From contig OZ007505.1 of assembly GCA_963931865.1 (NCBI GenBank), forward strand, positions 12,662,868 to 12,726,867: DNA of 64,000 bases, read 5' to 3'. Numbering within the stretch: the stretch's first letter is position 1; each line of letters opens with the position of its first letter. A program made the position numbers and the translations under genes. Source of the stretch: Axinella damicornis (Eukaryota > Porifera > Demospongiae > Axinellida > Axinellidae). The notes beneath the pieces were generated by a model, which was not told where the DNA came from, searched no databases, and worked only from the letters and a program-made list of their open reading frames with translations. Shown piece after piece: positions 22,313-34,774 of the stretch.

Positions 22313-22683
22313 TTGCACATGCGCAGTAATTATATGGGTGGAACCAAGGAAAGAAGTTGCTGAGCTGGAGCTAGCTGGGCAGATTTGCGAAATATCCAAA
22401 GGCGGTGCGCCCACATGCAGCTCTGTGAGACCATGTGAGTGTGTAAAACGTCAGCACAAGCCCCTGCATATTTTTGGCAGACAGTTAAAAAAGCTGTTGG
22501 TCTAGATCTGAGTGCAAGACTGAAGCATACACTATATAGCTATAGCCAGTTACTTTGAAATCAAGGGGAAATTATAGACTTTTGTTGTCAAAAAGGAGTT
22601 GGGGTACTAGCTCCTTTGAGCAAAACTGGTAGGGACTACTTTCCCTGGGTTTAATTTACTGCCTTGTTTATGAAAATTGGGTG

Positions 22684-22765
22684 TGGCTGCATGGTGGTCG
22701 AGTGATAACTGCAAGGTTGCTGGTTCGAGTCCCACCATTAGATCTAACGCAGTTTACACCTCATC
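22684..22765 (+). mobile_element. tRNA-derived SINE head
   Basis: TGGTGGTCGAGTGATAACTG matches an A box and GCTGGTTCGAGTCCCACC matches a B box at tRNA spacing, but the acceptor stem does not close. The downstream TAGCCTCG element is inserted in or next to its tail. Confidence 0.6.
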
Positions 22766-22805
22766 CTTCGGAAGGGATGTAAAGCTGTCAATCCCGGGGT
22801 ATTGG

Positions 22806-22856
22806 TAGCCTCGTTCCCAGGCTCTCGTTCTCGGAAGGGAGAAGAGAGCCTGGTAA

Positions 22857-22887
<31 letters not shown>

Positions 22888-23434
22888 TCAAACCGTGGAC
22901 TTCCGGCGCGTCATCATTCATGTGATAAACAAAGGACACTCCTACTTTTGTGGTAAATGTCGCATGAGTTACAAATCAGTCACACGCTATTCGAAATATT
23001 ACTCTTCGTTCTCAAGGCATCCCCGACTTTGTAGAGATCCGTGATACTTCTTACAAGCAAGCCGGACTACTCACCTTGCGAACCGTCGATCCCGTAAGCG
23101 GTGACAGACGATGAGCGAGCTGATCCCGCAAACAAACCGAAGTGAACAGCGCTCTAAGACCAGTGGCCGTCTCGCACATCTGTCATCTGCCTTTCACCAA
23201 CCTTTGAGGGGTACTTCGTCCTTGACGCTCATTTCTGAGTCTACAATTCGTGCGTTAGCACGGCAGTGAAGCTAGGTAAACACGCCTACAAAATAGTCAC
23301 ATGTTCATGTGTTTTCGTTCTGCAATCTGATTGGTTCCGCCAAGATCCTGGCGGCGGAAGTCCACGGTTTAACCCCTCCAATGTTACCAGGCTCTCTTCT
23401 CCCTTCCGAGAACGAGAGCCTGGGAACGAGGCTA
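22806..23434. mobile_element. Full-length TAGCCTCG-family element with long TIRs and 9-bp TSD
   Basis: The arms are about 90 bp: TAGCCTCGTTCCCAGGCTCT, CTCGGAAGGGAGAAGAGAGC, TGGTAACATTGG, then ACCGTGGACTTCCG, mirrored at the right end. GGGTATTGG flanks both sides (22,797-22,805 and 23,435-23,443). The 629-bp interior has no transposase. It shares the motif ATCTGATTGG next to a CCGCCAAGATCCTGGCGG palindrome with the element at 47,066. A G-run of about 27 near 22,861 sits in the left arm. Confidence 0.9.
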
Positions 23435-23468
23435 GGGTATTGGTGAGCATTAGCTATTCGATGTGTAT

Positions 23469-23578
23469 ATTGGTCCGGCAGGAAGTACATACTTTAGGTA
23501 TAGGTACCGGAAACACACGCGCATCTAGAACTGGCCCTGACCCTAACCCTTTGCCCTACTTCCTGCCGGACCAATATC
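23469..23578. mobile_element. 110-bp hairpin MITE with GGTCCGGCAGGAAGTA ends
   Basis: ATATTGGTCCGGCAGGAAGT faces ACTTCCTGCCGGACCAATAT exactly. The interior has CCCTGACCCTAACCC, which looks telomere-like but is a single short stretch. Confidence 0.8.
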
Positions 23579-23826
23579 CACTTCATTAGCTCTACATGGT
23601 GACCTTTGCAGTACATTAATTTGCAACATCACCTTCCTTACTTCTGAGAAGTTAGCCTACAGCATTGTTTACATCCTGGATTGAATTCGCTTAGGTAAAA
23701 TCTTGGCCTGGATCCGGATTTTCAAGGAAATCAGATCCACTGTTGCACCAGAAGGGGTGGCCAATATACTCTGCAGAGCAGTTTATCGCCCTGCACCATG
23801 GAGTGCGTACCAATCACAGGGCAGTA

Positions 23827-23880
23827 GTAGCCTCGTTCCCAGGCTCCCCTCTTGCACACGGTGAAGAAAGTACATGCTAC
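23827..23880. mobile_element. Solo left end of TAGCCTCG family
   Basis: TAGCCTCGTTCCCAGGCTCC with no matching right end within a few hundred bases; truncated. Confidence 0.6.
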
Positions 23881-24449
23881 CTGAAGTATTTGTTTAATGG
23901 GAAAACTCAAAATTCAAAGTCCGAGTGGAGACTTGAAGCATGAGAAGTGTGCTGTGCAAGAAGCGTCTTGACTCTAGAGCTGGAACACAGGAAATCGCGA
24001 GTGCAGTAAGGTCGCGAATATTACTTTCGAGACCAATGTGGCTTAATTACATCATTGCTAGAATACATAACTAATTAAATTCCTGAGCAACAAGCCGCTC
24101 TATGGCCATGTCCCAGACCCTTTCCCTCGGTGCGGAACGGGGTCTGGTCACACGAGATTAGGGTCAATGCTTGTAGTGTGTGGCTATTGATGTCTGTGAG
24201 TTCGATGTGAGACAGGATGAGTGGGAGCTTAAATTGCTAGTTATTAGTAGTTAGAGTAGGAGTGTGCGTTGCGCACAGTATCACAGCAGTGTATGGTGGT
24301 TAGCATTGGAACAGGTAGCTTGCTATGACAGATCGAGGTGAGGATCGAGGTGCCCATGCAATGATGCATGTACTGTCAATCACTGTGAAAGCTGAACTAA
24401 GTGTGGGCATGGATATTCCAGGTGTGCTGAGCCGTAGCACATGGTAGTA

Positions 24450-24653
24450 CAGTGGAACCTCTATAATCAGGACACCATTGGAGGACAATATAAATTCAGG
24501 AGTTATGTCCTTTGTAGAAAGTTGTCCTCTTTTTGGAGATTCCAATAACATACTATGGGGAAACAAATTAATTAGGACCTCAAAACTTTTTTGTAGAGGG
24601 GTTGACTATATTGAGTCCCTATTACGGACAGTCCACTATCAGACATTTCACTG
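24450..24653. mobile_element. pogo/Tc1-like MITE, TA target site
   Basis: CAGTGGAACCTCTATAATCA at the left and TGATAGTGGAC / AGACATTTCACTG at the right share CAGTGRAA-type ends with GGACA motifs inside. TA flanks both sides (24,448-24,449 and 24,654-24,655). It is 204 bp with no ORF of note. Confidence 0.75.
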
Positions 24654-24791
24654 TAGTTGTATGCTTTAGGCCGGCTGTATCACACACGTTACACTAGTAC
24701 TGTTGCCATTGCTATACTTATTGCATTGTTGACATGGTTGGTTTGTTTTCATGCAGATCCATTGATTTGGAGTTGAACTGGAGCAGTGACG

Positions 24792-25672
24792 ATGGCAGAG
24801 GTTGGTGGTGGCCAGCCATGGGAACAGCTGAAGTTGACTTGGGAAACACGCAGAGAAGCACCATGTAGGATGGTGAGGGATGCAGCTGTAGCTCATGGCA
24901 GTTTGGCCTATTTCAGTTCAAAAAATAGTTACGATGTGTTCGCATACAACTTAGAGAACAATGACTGGAGTGAACTGCCAGAGTGTCCTCAGAGTGACTT
25001 TGGACTGGCGGTTGTCAACAACCTCGTAACTGCAGTTGGAGGTGTGTCAGGTGGACAGTGTACCAACCACCTCAGTAATTACAGTGGTGGTAGGTGGGTG
25101 ACAGTCTTTCCTCCAATGCCCACCAAGCGACGCTGGCCTGCTGTCATTAGTGCAGAGAACTACCTCATAGCAGCAGGAGGACTGGGAATGGCCGGGAGAA
25201 GTCCTGTCCACAGTGGAGATAATGGACATGAACACTCTAGAGTGGTACACTGCTGCCAGCCTACCAGAACCTGTCTGCCTCATGTCAGCCACTGTCTGTG
25301 GAGGGCGTCTCTACCTCCTGGGAGGGTGGGACGAGAACATCAAACCAACCCGTGCTGTCTTCACCTGCACCCTGGACTCCCTCATTCGCTCATGTCACCC
25401 TCCCTCACAGACCCCACCCCACACTAGTGAAGCCAGTGTCTGGCAGCATGTTGCTGATGTACCAGTGAGGGAGTCTACTTGTCCCACCTTGAATGGGAGG
25501 GTGCTGGCCGTTGGTGGAGTGGATTCACATCACAATGACACAGCTGCTGTTCACATGTACAATCCTGACTCTGACTCATGGCTGGTTTTGGGAAACATGT
25601 CCACAGCTCGATCCATGTGCCTGGTGGTGAGACTGAGATACTGCATCATTGCTGTTGGAGGCTACATATCAG
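24792..25672 (+). CDS. Kelch-repeat protein with one frame break
   Basis: From ATG at 24,792 the frame reads four to five kelch blades: the segment with YDVFAYNLENNDWSELPECP, then AVVNNLVTAVGG; VFPPMPTKRRWPAVISAENY followed by LIAAGG; MDMNTLEWYTAASLPEP with LYLLGGWDENI; VWQHVADVP with VLAVGG; and MYNPDSDSWLVLGNMSTARS with IIAVGG. Gly-Gly and spaced Tyr/Trp residues mark the beta-propeller. At about 25,193 the frame shifts by one within GGG; removing one G would keep the reading continuous (GEVLSTVEIMDMNT). This could be a pseudogene mutation or a consensus error. A donor follows CATATCAG at 25,672. Such proteins usually mediate protein contacts; no BTB domain is visible. Confidence 0.8.
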
Positions 25673-25852
25673 GTAGTAGACCCTCCTCTGCTGTTGGAGT
25701 TGGCTACCTGCAGTTATCAAGTTGGTGCTACATGTATAATTATGGTGTATGACTGTATGTGAACAATACTCTTGTCTCGGGTCATGTCTAAATTTGCTTT
25801 ACTCTTCCATTGGTATTCTTCTCAGTTATTTGGGTGTAGGCACATTCCCCAC

Positions 25853-25980
<128 letters not shown>

Positions 25981-26018
25981 ACACACCATATGCACACATA
26001 CACCACATGCACTCACAG

Positions 26019-26168
26019 CTGAGGTAAAGCGGGTGGGAGACACTCTGCTGGGTGTGGCCACGCAGTGTGTGCAGGTGAGGAACGTGCTCCGTCCCTCGCC
26101 CCAGACCTCTGCCTCAAGATCAACGTCAAGCTTGGAGGCATCAACAGCATCCTCGTACCAGGAATCAG
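26019..26168 (+). pseudogene. Single Argonaute PIWI-domain exon
   Basis: Acceptor CACTCACAG at 26,018 and GT after 26,168. The first part reads [20 protein letters not shown] followed by SPQT. The second reads [18 protein letters not shown] in another frame. In animal AGO proteins these two segments are contiguous in the PIWI domain, joined by LSN; here about 8 nt are missing. The catalytic DEDH residues would lie in later exons, which I cannot find. A lone exon between kelch and SPT16 pieces argues for a captured or relocated fragment, not a working small-RNA effector. Confidence 0.85.
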
Positions 26169-26169
26169 G

Positions 26170-26898
<729 letters not shown>

Positions 26899-27184
26899 TG
26901 ATGTAGGTTATGTGAATGATACATGTTGTTGTCACTGCTCACTCACTAGCTAATCAACTTTGCGAATGTACCTCTAGGTCACTATTGTTTGATAGTAACA
27001 CCTGGGGCATCATTGTGGAAAAGTGGCTACCTGTTGCACTAGTTGCTTGTAGCAAGTAGTTCGCAGAGCATCCGGACACCCCTGCCCTTATCTACACAAG
27101 TGTAGAATAGTGTGCTTCAACATGTGTGCAAAAGGAATTGGCGGGGCGTCCGGGGCACCCCCTCACCCATCCGCACTTGCACGT

Positions 27185-27416
27185 ATTTAATATTTGTGGT
27201 CTTACTTCACCTGCAAATACCTCAAACAGTTTCCCCATTGCGAAAGTAACTAGGTGATTTATAAGCATAGAAGTAAGACGGAGGGAGGCCTTACTTACGC
27301 ACTTGCTCTAGTTGTTAATATTTGTGGTCTTACTTTACCCGCAAAAGTTATCCCACTGCGAAAGTAACTAGGTGATTTATAAGCATAGAGTAAGACGGAG
27401 GGAGGCCTTACTGAAG
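27185..27416. repeat. Tandem duplication, about 115 bp, in an SPT16 intron
   Basis: TAATATTTGTGGTCTTACTT, then GCGAAAGTAACTAGGTGATT and TAAGACGGAGGGAGGCCTTA, occur twice with small indels. Confidence 0.85.
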
Positions 27417-28077
27417 TACTTTTCAATTTTGGTATTGGCAAAATTTCTGTGAGAAGCAATGCTGACGCACATCTCCTGAATGGAGGATACAATCCAACTA
27501 CCATGCACAAACAATGACAGCACTTTGAGGCATAGGTTGCAGGTTGCAGAGATTGGACTTGGTTGCCTACCCTCCCTTGCAGAATGAAAGTGATGACTGG
27601 GATTCTGACGAAGAGGATGAATACTGCCCCTCCAGCGATGATGACGAGGGGCCAGGAGAGGAGTCGGATTCCAATGAAGAATACACATCAATCTCAGAGG
27701 GGGGAGTCAGCAGAGTCAGGTATGGTGGCTGTGACCATGTGCTGTGTTGGAGAACAATACCTTGCAACTGAAGTGGCTCAGTCCCGGGCCAATTTTTTGC
27801 TCCGAAAGCACCTCAAGAACTTGTGATTCATTTAGTCACACAGAAAGCCTAGATAGATGCTTAGTGCTTACCTATTTAATAGAGGCTAAAGGACTATATT
27901 ATACTGCTACAACTTCATATTGTGATGAAACACAAGTCCTGCAGATCTGATTCATTATTCTGGGTTAAAAGCATTTGGCCACATGAATGGTGAGGCGTGT
28001 TCATCACAGTGCTGCAACTCACAGTACGATATTTTGGTATGCAATGTGTTTCTCATTTCTGATGGAGCTCTGATGGA

Positions 28078-28135
28078 CCTGTGGGCCAAGTGGTTAAAGC
28101 ATTTGACTGTGGACCAACCCCCTCCTCACCTTGGC
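28078..28135 (+). mobile_element. tRNA-like SINE head
   Basis: TGTGGGCCAAGTGGTTAAAG CATTTGACT resembles the 5' half of tRNA-Ser/Leu. The 3' half is not tRNA-like. Confidence 0.45.
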
Positions 28136-28934
28136 AGACCAGCCTTAGGCTGAAAGGACTTGAAGGTTAAATTAATAAACACCTTACCTCACTTGCGTAC
28201 CTGAGTTACCACTGCATGCTCGATCCCCGTTCTCATACATGTATACTGCTTCTTCTGCCACTAGAAAGAAATGTGTCATTAATGGTATGAATAGCACTGC
28301 TTCACACACTCACGTACACAGTACTACTATTACGTGTACACACACTCACATACTGTAGAAGATGAAGACGACAACAGTGAGGAGAGTGGGATGGACTGGG
28401 ATGACCTGGAGGATGAGGCAGAGAAAGGTCTGTACACGTCCCGCTACATCTCCCTCTCTCACTGTCCAGCGTGTTGTTTATTTTCCCACCCCACACCCAC
28501 ACACACACACATACACAGCTGGACAAAGAACGTGACCAACTTCGGTTTGAGGAAGAGGCAGGAAGAGAGGAGAAGACCACCAAAGAAAAGAGCTAGACCT
28601 GTTGCTCGTGATAGACCTACTGCTCATAAGAGCAACGATAGACCTGCATGTTGCTCACAAGAGCAGGGAGGCAGACCTACTGGTCATATGTAAGAGCAGT
28701 CCTTGGAAGAACAAGAACGATGATTATAACTTGTGCACCTCTTTATTGTTGCCTATGGTAACAGCTGCAAATTTTTTCACTTGCTGTTATAAATGTGTTT
28801 ACCATGTCATGCAGTGCACTCAGTGGTGGGGAGGGCTGCCATAGTGGAACTAGCAATAGGGTAAAATTGTCATGGAGAACTAGTAATAATAATTATTGCT
28901 AAAAATTTATCGCATGGTAACAAATTACATAGGG

Positions 28935-28996
28935 TGTTTTTTTGGGGGGGGGGGTTGGGGGGGGGGGGTGGGGGGGGGGGGGGGGGGGGGGGGGGA
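28935..28996. repeat. Poly-G tract
   Basis: About 60 bp of G with a few T interruptions. Confidence 0.95.
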
Positions 28997-29182
28997 AGAC
29001 AGTCATTCAGCCTTCTGTCCAGGGTAGCTTCAGGCAGGTGGCAGTTCAAGATCAGAGGATTCACGAAGGGTTGCATGTGCACTGTTGGAAATTGGAGTAA
29101 TGTTGATGTTGACTACAATTCCGTTATAAACATGTAGCTACTGGGTTGCATGCAGGGTAGTGCCCTCAGTTGTACATTATAG

Positions 29183-29326
29183 GTTCAACGATTGGAGGGA
29201 GCGAAAGTGGCAGAGGACCAACTAGAGGAGGGCAATGGCGTCCTGAAAAGCGACAGAGACGGAAACACGCTCACCCACTGGGAACGGCTTACGCGTGCAC
29301 TAGCTGCCGCTCTATTCCCGCCATAA
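29183..29326 (+). CDS. Open exon-like segment beside the assembly gap
   Basis: After TATAG the frame reads VQRLEGAKVAEDQLEEGNGV, then SDRDGNTLTHWERLTRALAA and stops at TAA just before the Ns. Composition looks protein-like, but another frame is also open, there is no family match, and the gap removes context. Confidence 0.3.
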   Translation, partial: VQRLEGAKVAEDQLEEGNGVLKSDRDGNTLTHWERLTRALAAALFPP

Positions 29327-29526
29327 NNNNNNNNNNNNNNNNNNNNNNNNNNNNNNNNNNNNNNNNNNNNNNNNNNNNNNNNNNNNNNNNNNNNNNNNNN
29401 NNNNNNNNNNNNNNNNNNNNNNNNNNNNNNNNNNNNNNNNNNNNNNNNNNNNNNNNNNNNNNNNNNNNNNNNNNNNNNNNNNNNNNNNNNNNNNNNNNNN
29501 NNNNNNNNNNNNNNNNNNNNNNNNNN
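29327..29526. other. 200-N assembly gap
   Basis: Exactly 200 N. A round-number gap is usually a scaffolding placeholder, so the true distance and even the adjacency of the flanks are unknown. Confidence 1.
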
Positions 29527-29831
29527 CTTTGCCCTAAAATTCAACATCACAGTGAACCATTTCAACGATGACACACACCAAATAACACACATGTGCACAC
29601 ATACACGATTATACGCTCACTTTGTCCAGGTCATGCAGAACTCAAAGGTTGTCAGCTCATTTCTCTTCCTACAAACGCGGCCAGGAACAAGGCTAGAAAT
29701 ACTTTGCGTTTGGTCAGTGTTCAGTCAATAAACAGTTGTGTTCCATCAGGAATGCCACACTTGGTCAGCAAATGCCAATGTTCAGTCAGCAAACATCTTG
29801 TTCTAATGCTTACATTTCAGCCAGTGAGTGC

Positions 29832-30336
29832 CAGAGGCGTAGCCAAACCTGGGCCCACCAGGCCCATTCAGGCCTAGGCCCGGTTGTCAGTATGATCGTC
29901 ACATAGAAATTATTTTCACATGTACATTGCACACGTGCAATTTATACTAGTCTACATGTAGTATAGTATGCCATGTGTACTAAATGGCGAAACCTCGAAG
30001 GCAACAGAGTCTACTGGAGTACTCCAAGTGGGCTGAAGAAGACATTGCGGAAGGGAACAAGTCTGTGGCATTGGCAAACTCTTTCGTCGGCTTAGAATTA
30101 GTAGACTTGGACTACCAGCTTACATTTCCTTTCCACGTCGAGAGGGAGACATTCACGGATTGCACGGAAGCCAGAAAGCAGTGGCAGTGCTACGAGAGCC
30201 CATCTAGGTAACTGAAAAATGACCATGAAAAAAATGTCCACGCTTTGTGTGGATTGGATCAGCACCATGCACCTCTATTCACTGCCTTCGGCAGTACTCA
30301 GGCCCTGGCATCGCAGAAATCATAGCTACGCCAGTG
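29832..30336 (+). mobile_element. hAT-like non-autonomous element with 8-bp TSD
   Basis: The ends CAGAGGCGTAGCCA and TAGCTACGCCAGTG are flanked by GTGAGTGC on both sides (29,824-29,831 and 30,337-30,344). An ORF at 29,984-30,211 begins MAKPRRQQSLLEYSKWAEED. This resembles the N-terminal lead-in of hAT transposases but stops before any catalytic domain. It shares GAGCCCATCT, TAACTGAAAAT and TCCACGCTTTG with the element at 34,286. Confidence 0.85.
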
Positions 30337-30344
30337 GTGAGTGC

Positions 30345-31200
30345 CACGTTTGGTCAGTGAAAGTTTGCATTTTGTATTCAGTCAGTGAATAATATGCGAC
30401 ACTTGGTCACAAACACCATGCAGTGTTTGGTGACTGAATGGTTGTGTAATTCAGGCCACGTTTGGTCAGGGAACACACGGTATTGGCTGATTCAACAGTT
30501 TGCTTCACTCTTCACCATTCAGTAGCTAGGTGTTGCCTGGTCACTTGCTACTTGACCATCACTGACTTACTTGAAGGCCTCATATCTTAAAGAGAAAGCT
30601 ACCATTACGGTGCGGACGTTTACGCTATCACACAACCATAGTTAGCTTGACCTGCTCCTCCACGACACCTGGATTATAATCTGGGAGAGAGGGACAAATT
30701 ATGAATTACTGCACTCCAATCTAAGATACCTGGTTAGCTAGATCCAAGCAGATTGTGTTCATTATTGACCCAGCCATATTTGAGATAGCATTCACCATCC
30801 ACACAAACCACCTATAATTATAGTGGTAGGAAGTCAGTAAAATTTACCCAGTGACAACACAAAGCTATAAGCTACAGATTTTAAGGGCCACAATTTTACA
30901 CTACCCTATTGCGGGTAATTTAGAAACCAGGGGGAACACCCCACCGCGATTGCAAAAGCACAGTGGAGGGCTTTAAACCAATCTGCAGGAAGACTAGCCT
31001 AGTACCTACTGAACTTTATTTTAGTCCGCAACTTGGGGGAAGAAGCTAGTTTAGTGGTCAAAACTTCATCATATCGTCGTTGCGGTCAATTCACGCATTT
31101 ATGACTGTGCTTCAGTGTTCTCGCTAGACCTCTACCGAAGGGCACTGTGCCCTTTGGGTTTCTAATATGTGGTCTGGTCTAAAAGCAAAATGTGGCCTTT
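30345..31200. other. Non-coding stretch
   Basis: It contains short scattered repeats of TTGGTCAGTGAA type (also at 29,700-29,830). No exon is supported. Confidence 0.5.
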
Positions 31201-31203
31201 GCC

Positions 31204-31550
31204 TAGCCTCGTTCCCAGGCCCACATGCGAATGTGGAAGTGGGCCTGGTGACACTTGGCAAAATTCTCGTATGTGCTGAGCTCAGCAGTCTTGATTTCGG
31301 GTAGGTGAATCAAGCGTAGTAATTACATTCTTTACCCTGTGAAAAGTGTAGCAGTTTGATAAGACTCACCTCTGGTCATTCCTTGGCAAGGACTTTCTAC
31401 TTAGCCATCACCAACAGCTACTTTCCACGTGATTTTGAATGCATCCAAGTAAGGAATGTAATCACTTACGCAGACTGTGCACATACGGGAATTTTACCAA
31501 CTGTCACCAGGCCCTTTTCCACGTTCCGCGTGTGGGCCTGGGTTACTGGG
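31204..31550. mobile_element. TAGCCTCG-family element with long TIRs
   Basis: Left: TAGCCTCGTTCCCAGGCCCA, GGGCCTGGTGACA, TTGGCAAAATTC, CGTATGTG. Right: CACATACGGGAATTTTACCA, TGTCACCAGGCCC, TGTGGGCCTGGG. The terminal GAGGCTA on the right is lost. The interior has no transposase. Confidence 0.75.
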
Positions 31551-32235
31551 TTACTATTTAGCAATTACTTGAAATACATGGCTTCAAGGTTACTGACCAG
31601 CAAGTGCCCCTCACAATTTTCTGGTTGCGTACAGTTCTATAAAAGCAGTCGTTGCCGCCCGGACAGTCAGAATTTTGGTGGAGCATCCAGCTGTTGGCAA
31701 TGTCTATTAACTACTCCAGTCAGGAGACTTGACTCAACCAAAATTGTGGGTGTTCCGAATTCCCCGTTCCGAAATACCCGCATTTCCCTTACAGCCAACT
31801 CCCTCAACTCTTCAACGGGAGCAGCACCGTATTTCAGACACTAACTCAAATTGTAGCAATTCACCACAAATAATGCTGAATAGATTCACAAGTAGCTATG
31901 TAGCATTACCATGGTAGTTATTTGTATGAACTCTCCAAGCGTATACAATAAGAGATCGAGTTGACATCTGCCTCCCCCCTAGCTCCTAGCCTTCCCTATT
32001 TCTTTACCTCCTTCTCCGTGTGATCCCTCTTGTGTTTCTTCGACCCGCCAGGTGGTGGAAACGGGTCTCAAGCCCACCTCGACCTCGATAAACTGGCCTG
32101 GGTACGAGACTCCTGGGTACGAGACGAGGTGCCTGAATAGACGATGACAGTTCTAGCTGTTTTAACTCTTCACCAACATAAGAACTACCTAGCATAAAAA
32201 TCGCCATTTAAATTGCTCCTGACGACAATGATACC
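31551..32235. other. Non-coding stretch with family remnants
   Basis: The ORF at 31,356-31,844 overlaps the element above and has no domain. At 32,040-32,125 ACGGGTCTCAAGCCC and CCTGGGTACGAGACT resemble eroded TAGTCTCG-type ends. Confidence 0.4.
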
Positions 32236-32237
32236 GC

Positions 32238-32474
32238 TCCCACCCACCAGCCCCACCCCCCACCCACTGCCCCACCCCCCATGCTCCCACACACAGCCCC
32301 GCCCCCTTGCTCCCCCCCAGCCCCGCCCCCTTAACTCCCGCACCCCCAGGCTTCCGCTCCCCCAGGCTCCCGCCCCCCATGCTCCCACCCCACCAGGCTC
32401 CCGCCCCCCCCCCAGGCTCCCGCCCCCCCAGGCTCCAGCCCCCCCCAGGCTCCAGCCCCCCCCCCCCCCCCCCA
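32238..32474. repeat. C-rich minisatellite with CCCCCAGGCTCC units
   Basis: Tandem CCCAGGCTCC and CCCCGCCCCC variants with C runs. The Pro-rich and Gly-rich frames are compositional. Confidence 0.9.
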
Positions 32475-32655
32475 GGCTTCCTTACAGTTGATTCCGAGAG
32501 CTGTTCGGTCGCCAAGTAGGCTGACACCCACTCGACTTGGGAATAAGGAAAAGGCGTCTGGGATCGAGGCCGAGGTTGTTCTGCTTGGGGACCTGCAGAG
32601 ACGCTATAGCTACCATGGTCATGTAGCTACTTGTGAATCTATTCAGCGTTGTGAA

Positions 32656-32724
32656 TAGTCTCGCGGGCCAGCCTCTCGCCACACCCACTACTGGCGGAGG
32701 CGGAGGCTGGCCCGCGAGACTACG
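32656..32724. mobile_element. TAGTCTCG-type hairpin MITE
   Basis: TAGTCTCGCGGGCCAGCCTC faces GAGGCTGGCCCGCGAGACTA perfectly across a loop of about 30 bp. Confidence 0.85.
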
Positions 32725-33820
32725 TTGTGAGTTTGTGTCTGAAAATACATCAGAGATGGCAGGTACTATGCGCTCTTTGGGTAAAGAGAGGGTGAGTTGT
32801 GTAGGTAGAACTAGTGGTATAATTATGTGTGAAGAGTTCATGGGATGAGGAATAAACTGAGGCCTGGCAGTGGGTGCATAGTATCCCACTGTGTCTGTGG
32901 GTCTATGGTAACAGCTAGCTACAGACATTTTCTATGATACACCTTTCTTGAAAAACCAGATGGCAACTCAGTACTGGTGCATATCTTTAATGTGCACTTC
33001 AACACAGCTTTGCTCTTGCTCCTAACCACATTTGCAACCAGGATCAAGATCTATAACGTCATCCTTGATCATCTCCTTGTGAAGTTCTGGGCAAAACATA
33101 GCTACACTTCCCGAGTCCTTAGTAGTAGAGAAATTCACTCCCTTGATCAGCTCTTGATCAGATCAACTCACATTGACGGCTTGAATCCCAGTCACAAACC
33201 CCTCAACAGGCCAGGCCTACCCATCATGCTTTTGTGACTATGCTTGCTTTAGTAGGTAAAGTTACTGTGCAACAAAGACACTGCTGGGGTAGCTGCACAC
33301 AGTGTTGCTCATAGTCAAGTACGTATAACGCCGTTACATTGTGTAGACGACCCCAGGCTACGTATGTGACCACTTCCACTCTCTCTCTTTCCCCTCTACG
33401 TTCTCCACTCCCATCCTCTCCCCAGGCTGCATGACCTGCCAACCCAGAGCACCAGCATGTAGCAAAGGGCCTGAAGAGGAATACCCTTGAGGCCAAGCAC
33501 CTTTGGGAGCAGGAGAAGCTAGAGCAACATCTTCAGGTGCAGCCCAGAGACTTATATGAGGGGAGGGACAAACGTAGTGGCTGACAGTATAGGACGTATG
33601 ACTTGCAGGGGAGGATCCAAAGGGGGTGCATGTTCAAGAGTTACAACCACTTGCAAAGGTTTCCAGCTCCATGGAGCCAGGCCAGGGGGGGGGGGGGGGG
33701 GGGGGGGGGTTGTGTGTATGTGCGTGTGTGTGTGTGTACATTGGTAGTGAGAGGGATTTGAGCACCCACTCCCTCAACATGCACAGTTCCACAATGGACA
33801 GGTGGATGCAGGACTAGAGT

Positions 33821-34077
33821 ATGGATCAAACAGATGGTGAAGAATCTGGATGTGAGGAGGAAAAGATTAATGAATGGCTGAGCACGACATTCATGAGTGG
33901 TAAGGTCTTATGCCTTCTAGGTGAACGTGATTCATTTTGGCTGTTCAAATTTATCTCCCTCCCTCCCGTTCTTCTTACTGCAGAAGACACTGTGTCACCT
34001 GAGTGAGGAGTTGAGGGTGGAAGTGGAACATGAAGTGCACAAGGGAGGAGGAGATTGGCATGAGCTGTGTTTGACAG
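33821..34077 (+). CDS. Possible short exon pair, unrecognised
   Basis: ATG at 33,821 reads MDQTDGEESGCEEEKINEWL and STTFMS to a donor (GTAAGG) after 33,899. A second candidate, 33,984-34,077, has acceptor TACTGCAG and donor GTAAGG. The natural phase gives EDTVSPE then a stop; another frame reads KTLCHLSEELRVEVEHEVHK. The borders are good but the phases disagree, so the assignment is weak. Confidence 0.3.
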
Positions 34078-34285
34078 GTAAGGGAGGAGAGGAGGAGAAG
34101 GAGGGGGGAAGTGGAGGAGGGAATTTGCAAGAACTCATGATCCCTCCCCAAGAATGCCAGCTAGTGTTTGGCAATGAACTGCTTCCAATATATATTATTC
34201 TCTATGTGGCATATGGTTTGCTGGTTGGAAGTGGCTTCCCACAGACGTAATACATTCCTCCACCTACAAAAGCCCAGCCAGTAAC

Positions 34286-34739
34286 CAAGGGCGGCAGAAC
34301 AGGGGGGCTAGGGGTGCTATAGTCCCCCCAATATTTTCACTGCAGGGGCTCAGCCCCCCCAATATTAATACACTGAAAGCACCGTAAATACTACTCTAGG
34401 CATTCATTTAGTCACACAGAGACCAGCCACGGACGGACAGTGACGAAGCGCAGTCTGACTGACAAGTCCTCTGTCGATCCGCTTCACATGCAATTCAGTG
34501 ATGTCTGGCTAATGCATTCGGCCACGTGACAGCCAGCCTCCCAGCCGTTCACCAGAATGGCGCGCCTGTATAGTAGCTAGCTCGACATCTCTCTACAGCA
34601 TCGATCCTCGGAAGTTGCAGTGCAAAGCACGAAGGTGCCACGAGAGCCCATCTTGATAACTGAAAATGAAGGTGAACATTTTTTTTCCACGCTTTGCACG
34701 GACTGATCGGTACAGCGTGCAATTGTGTCCCTGCCTCAG

Positions 34740-34774
<35 letters not shown>

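Noticed and set aside
23530..23560. Telomeric repeat (CCCTAACCC)
   Set aside because: Only about one and a half units inside a hairpin MITE loop.
31356..31844. 162-codon ORF as a gene
   Set aside because: Overlaps a foldback transposon and has no domain or splice context.
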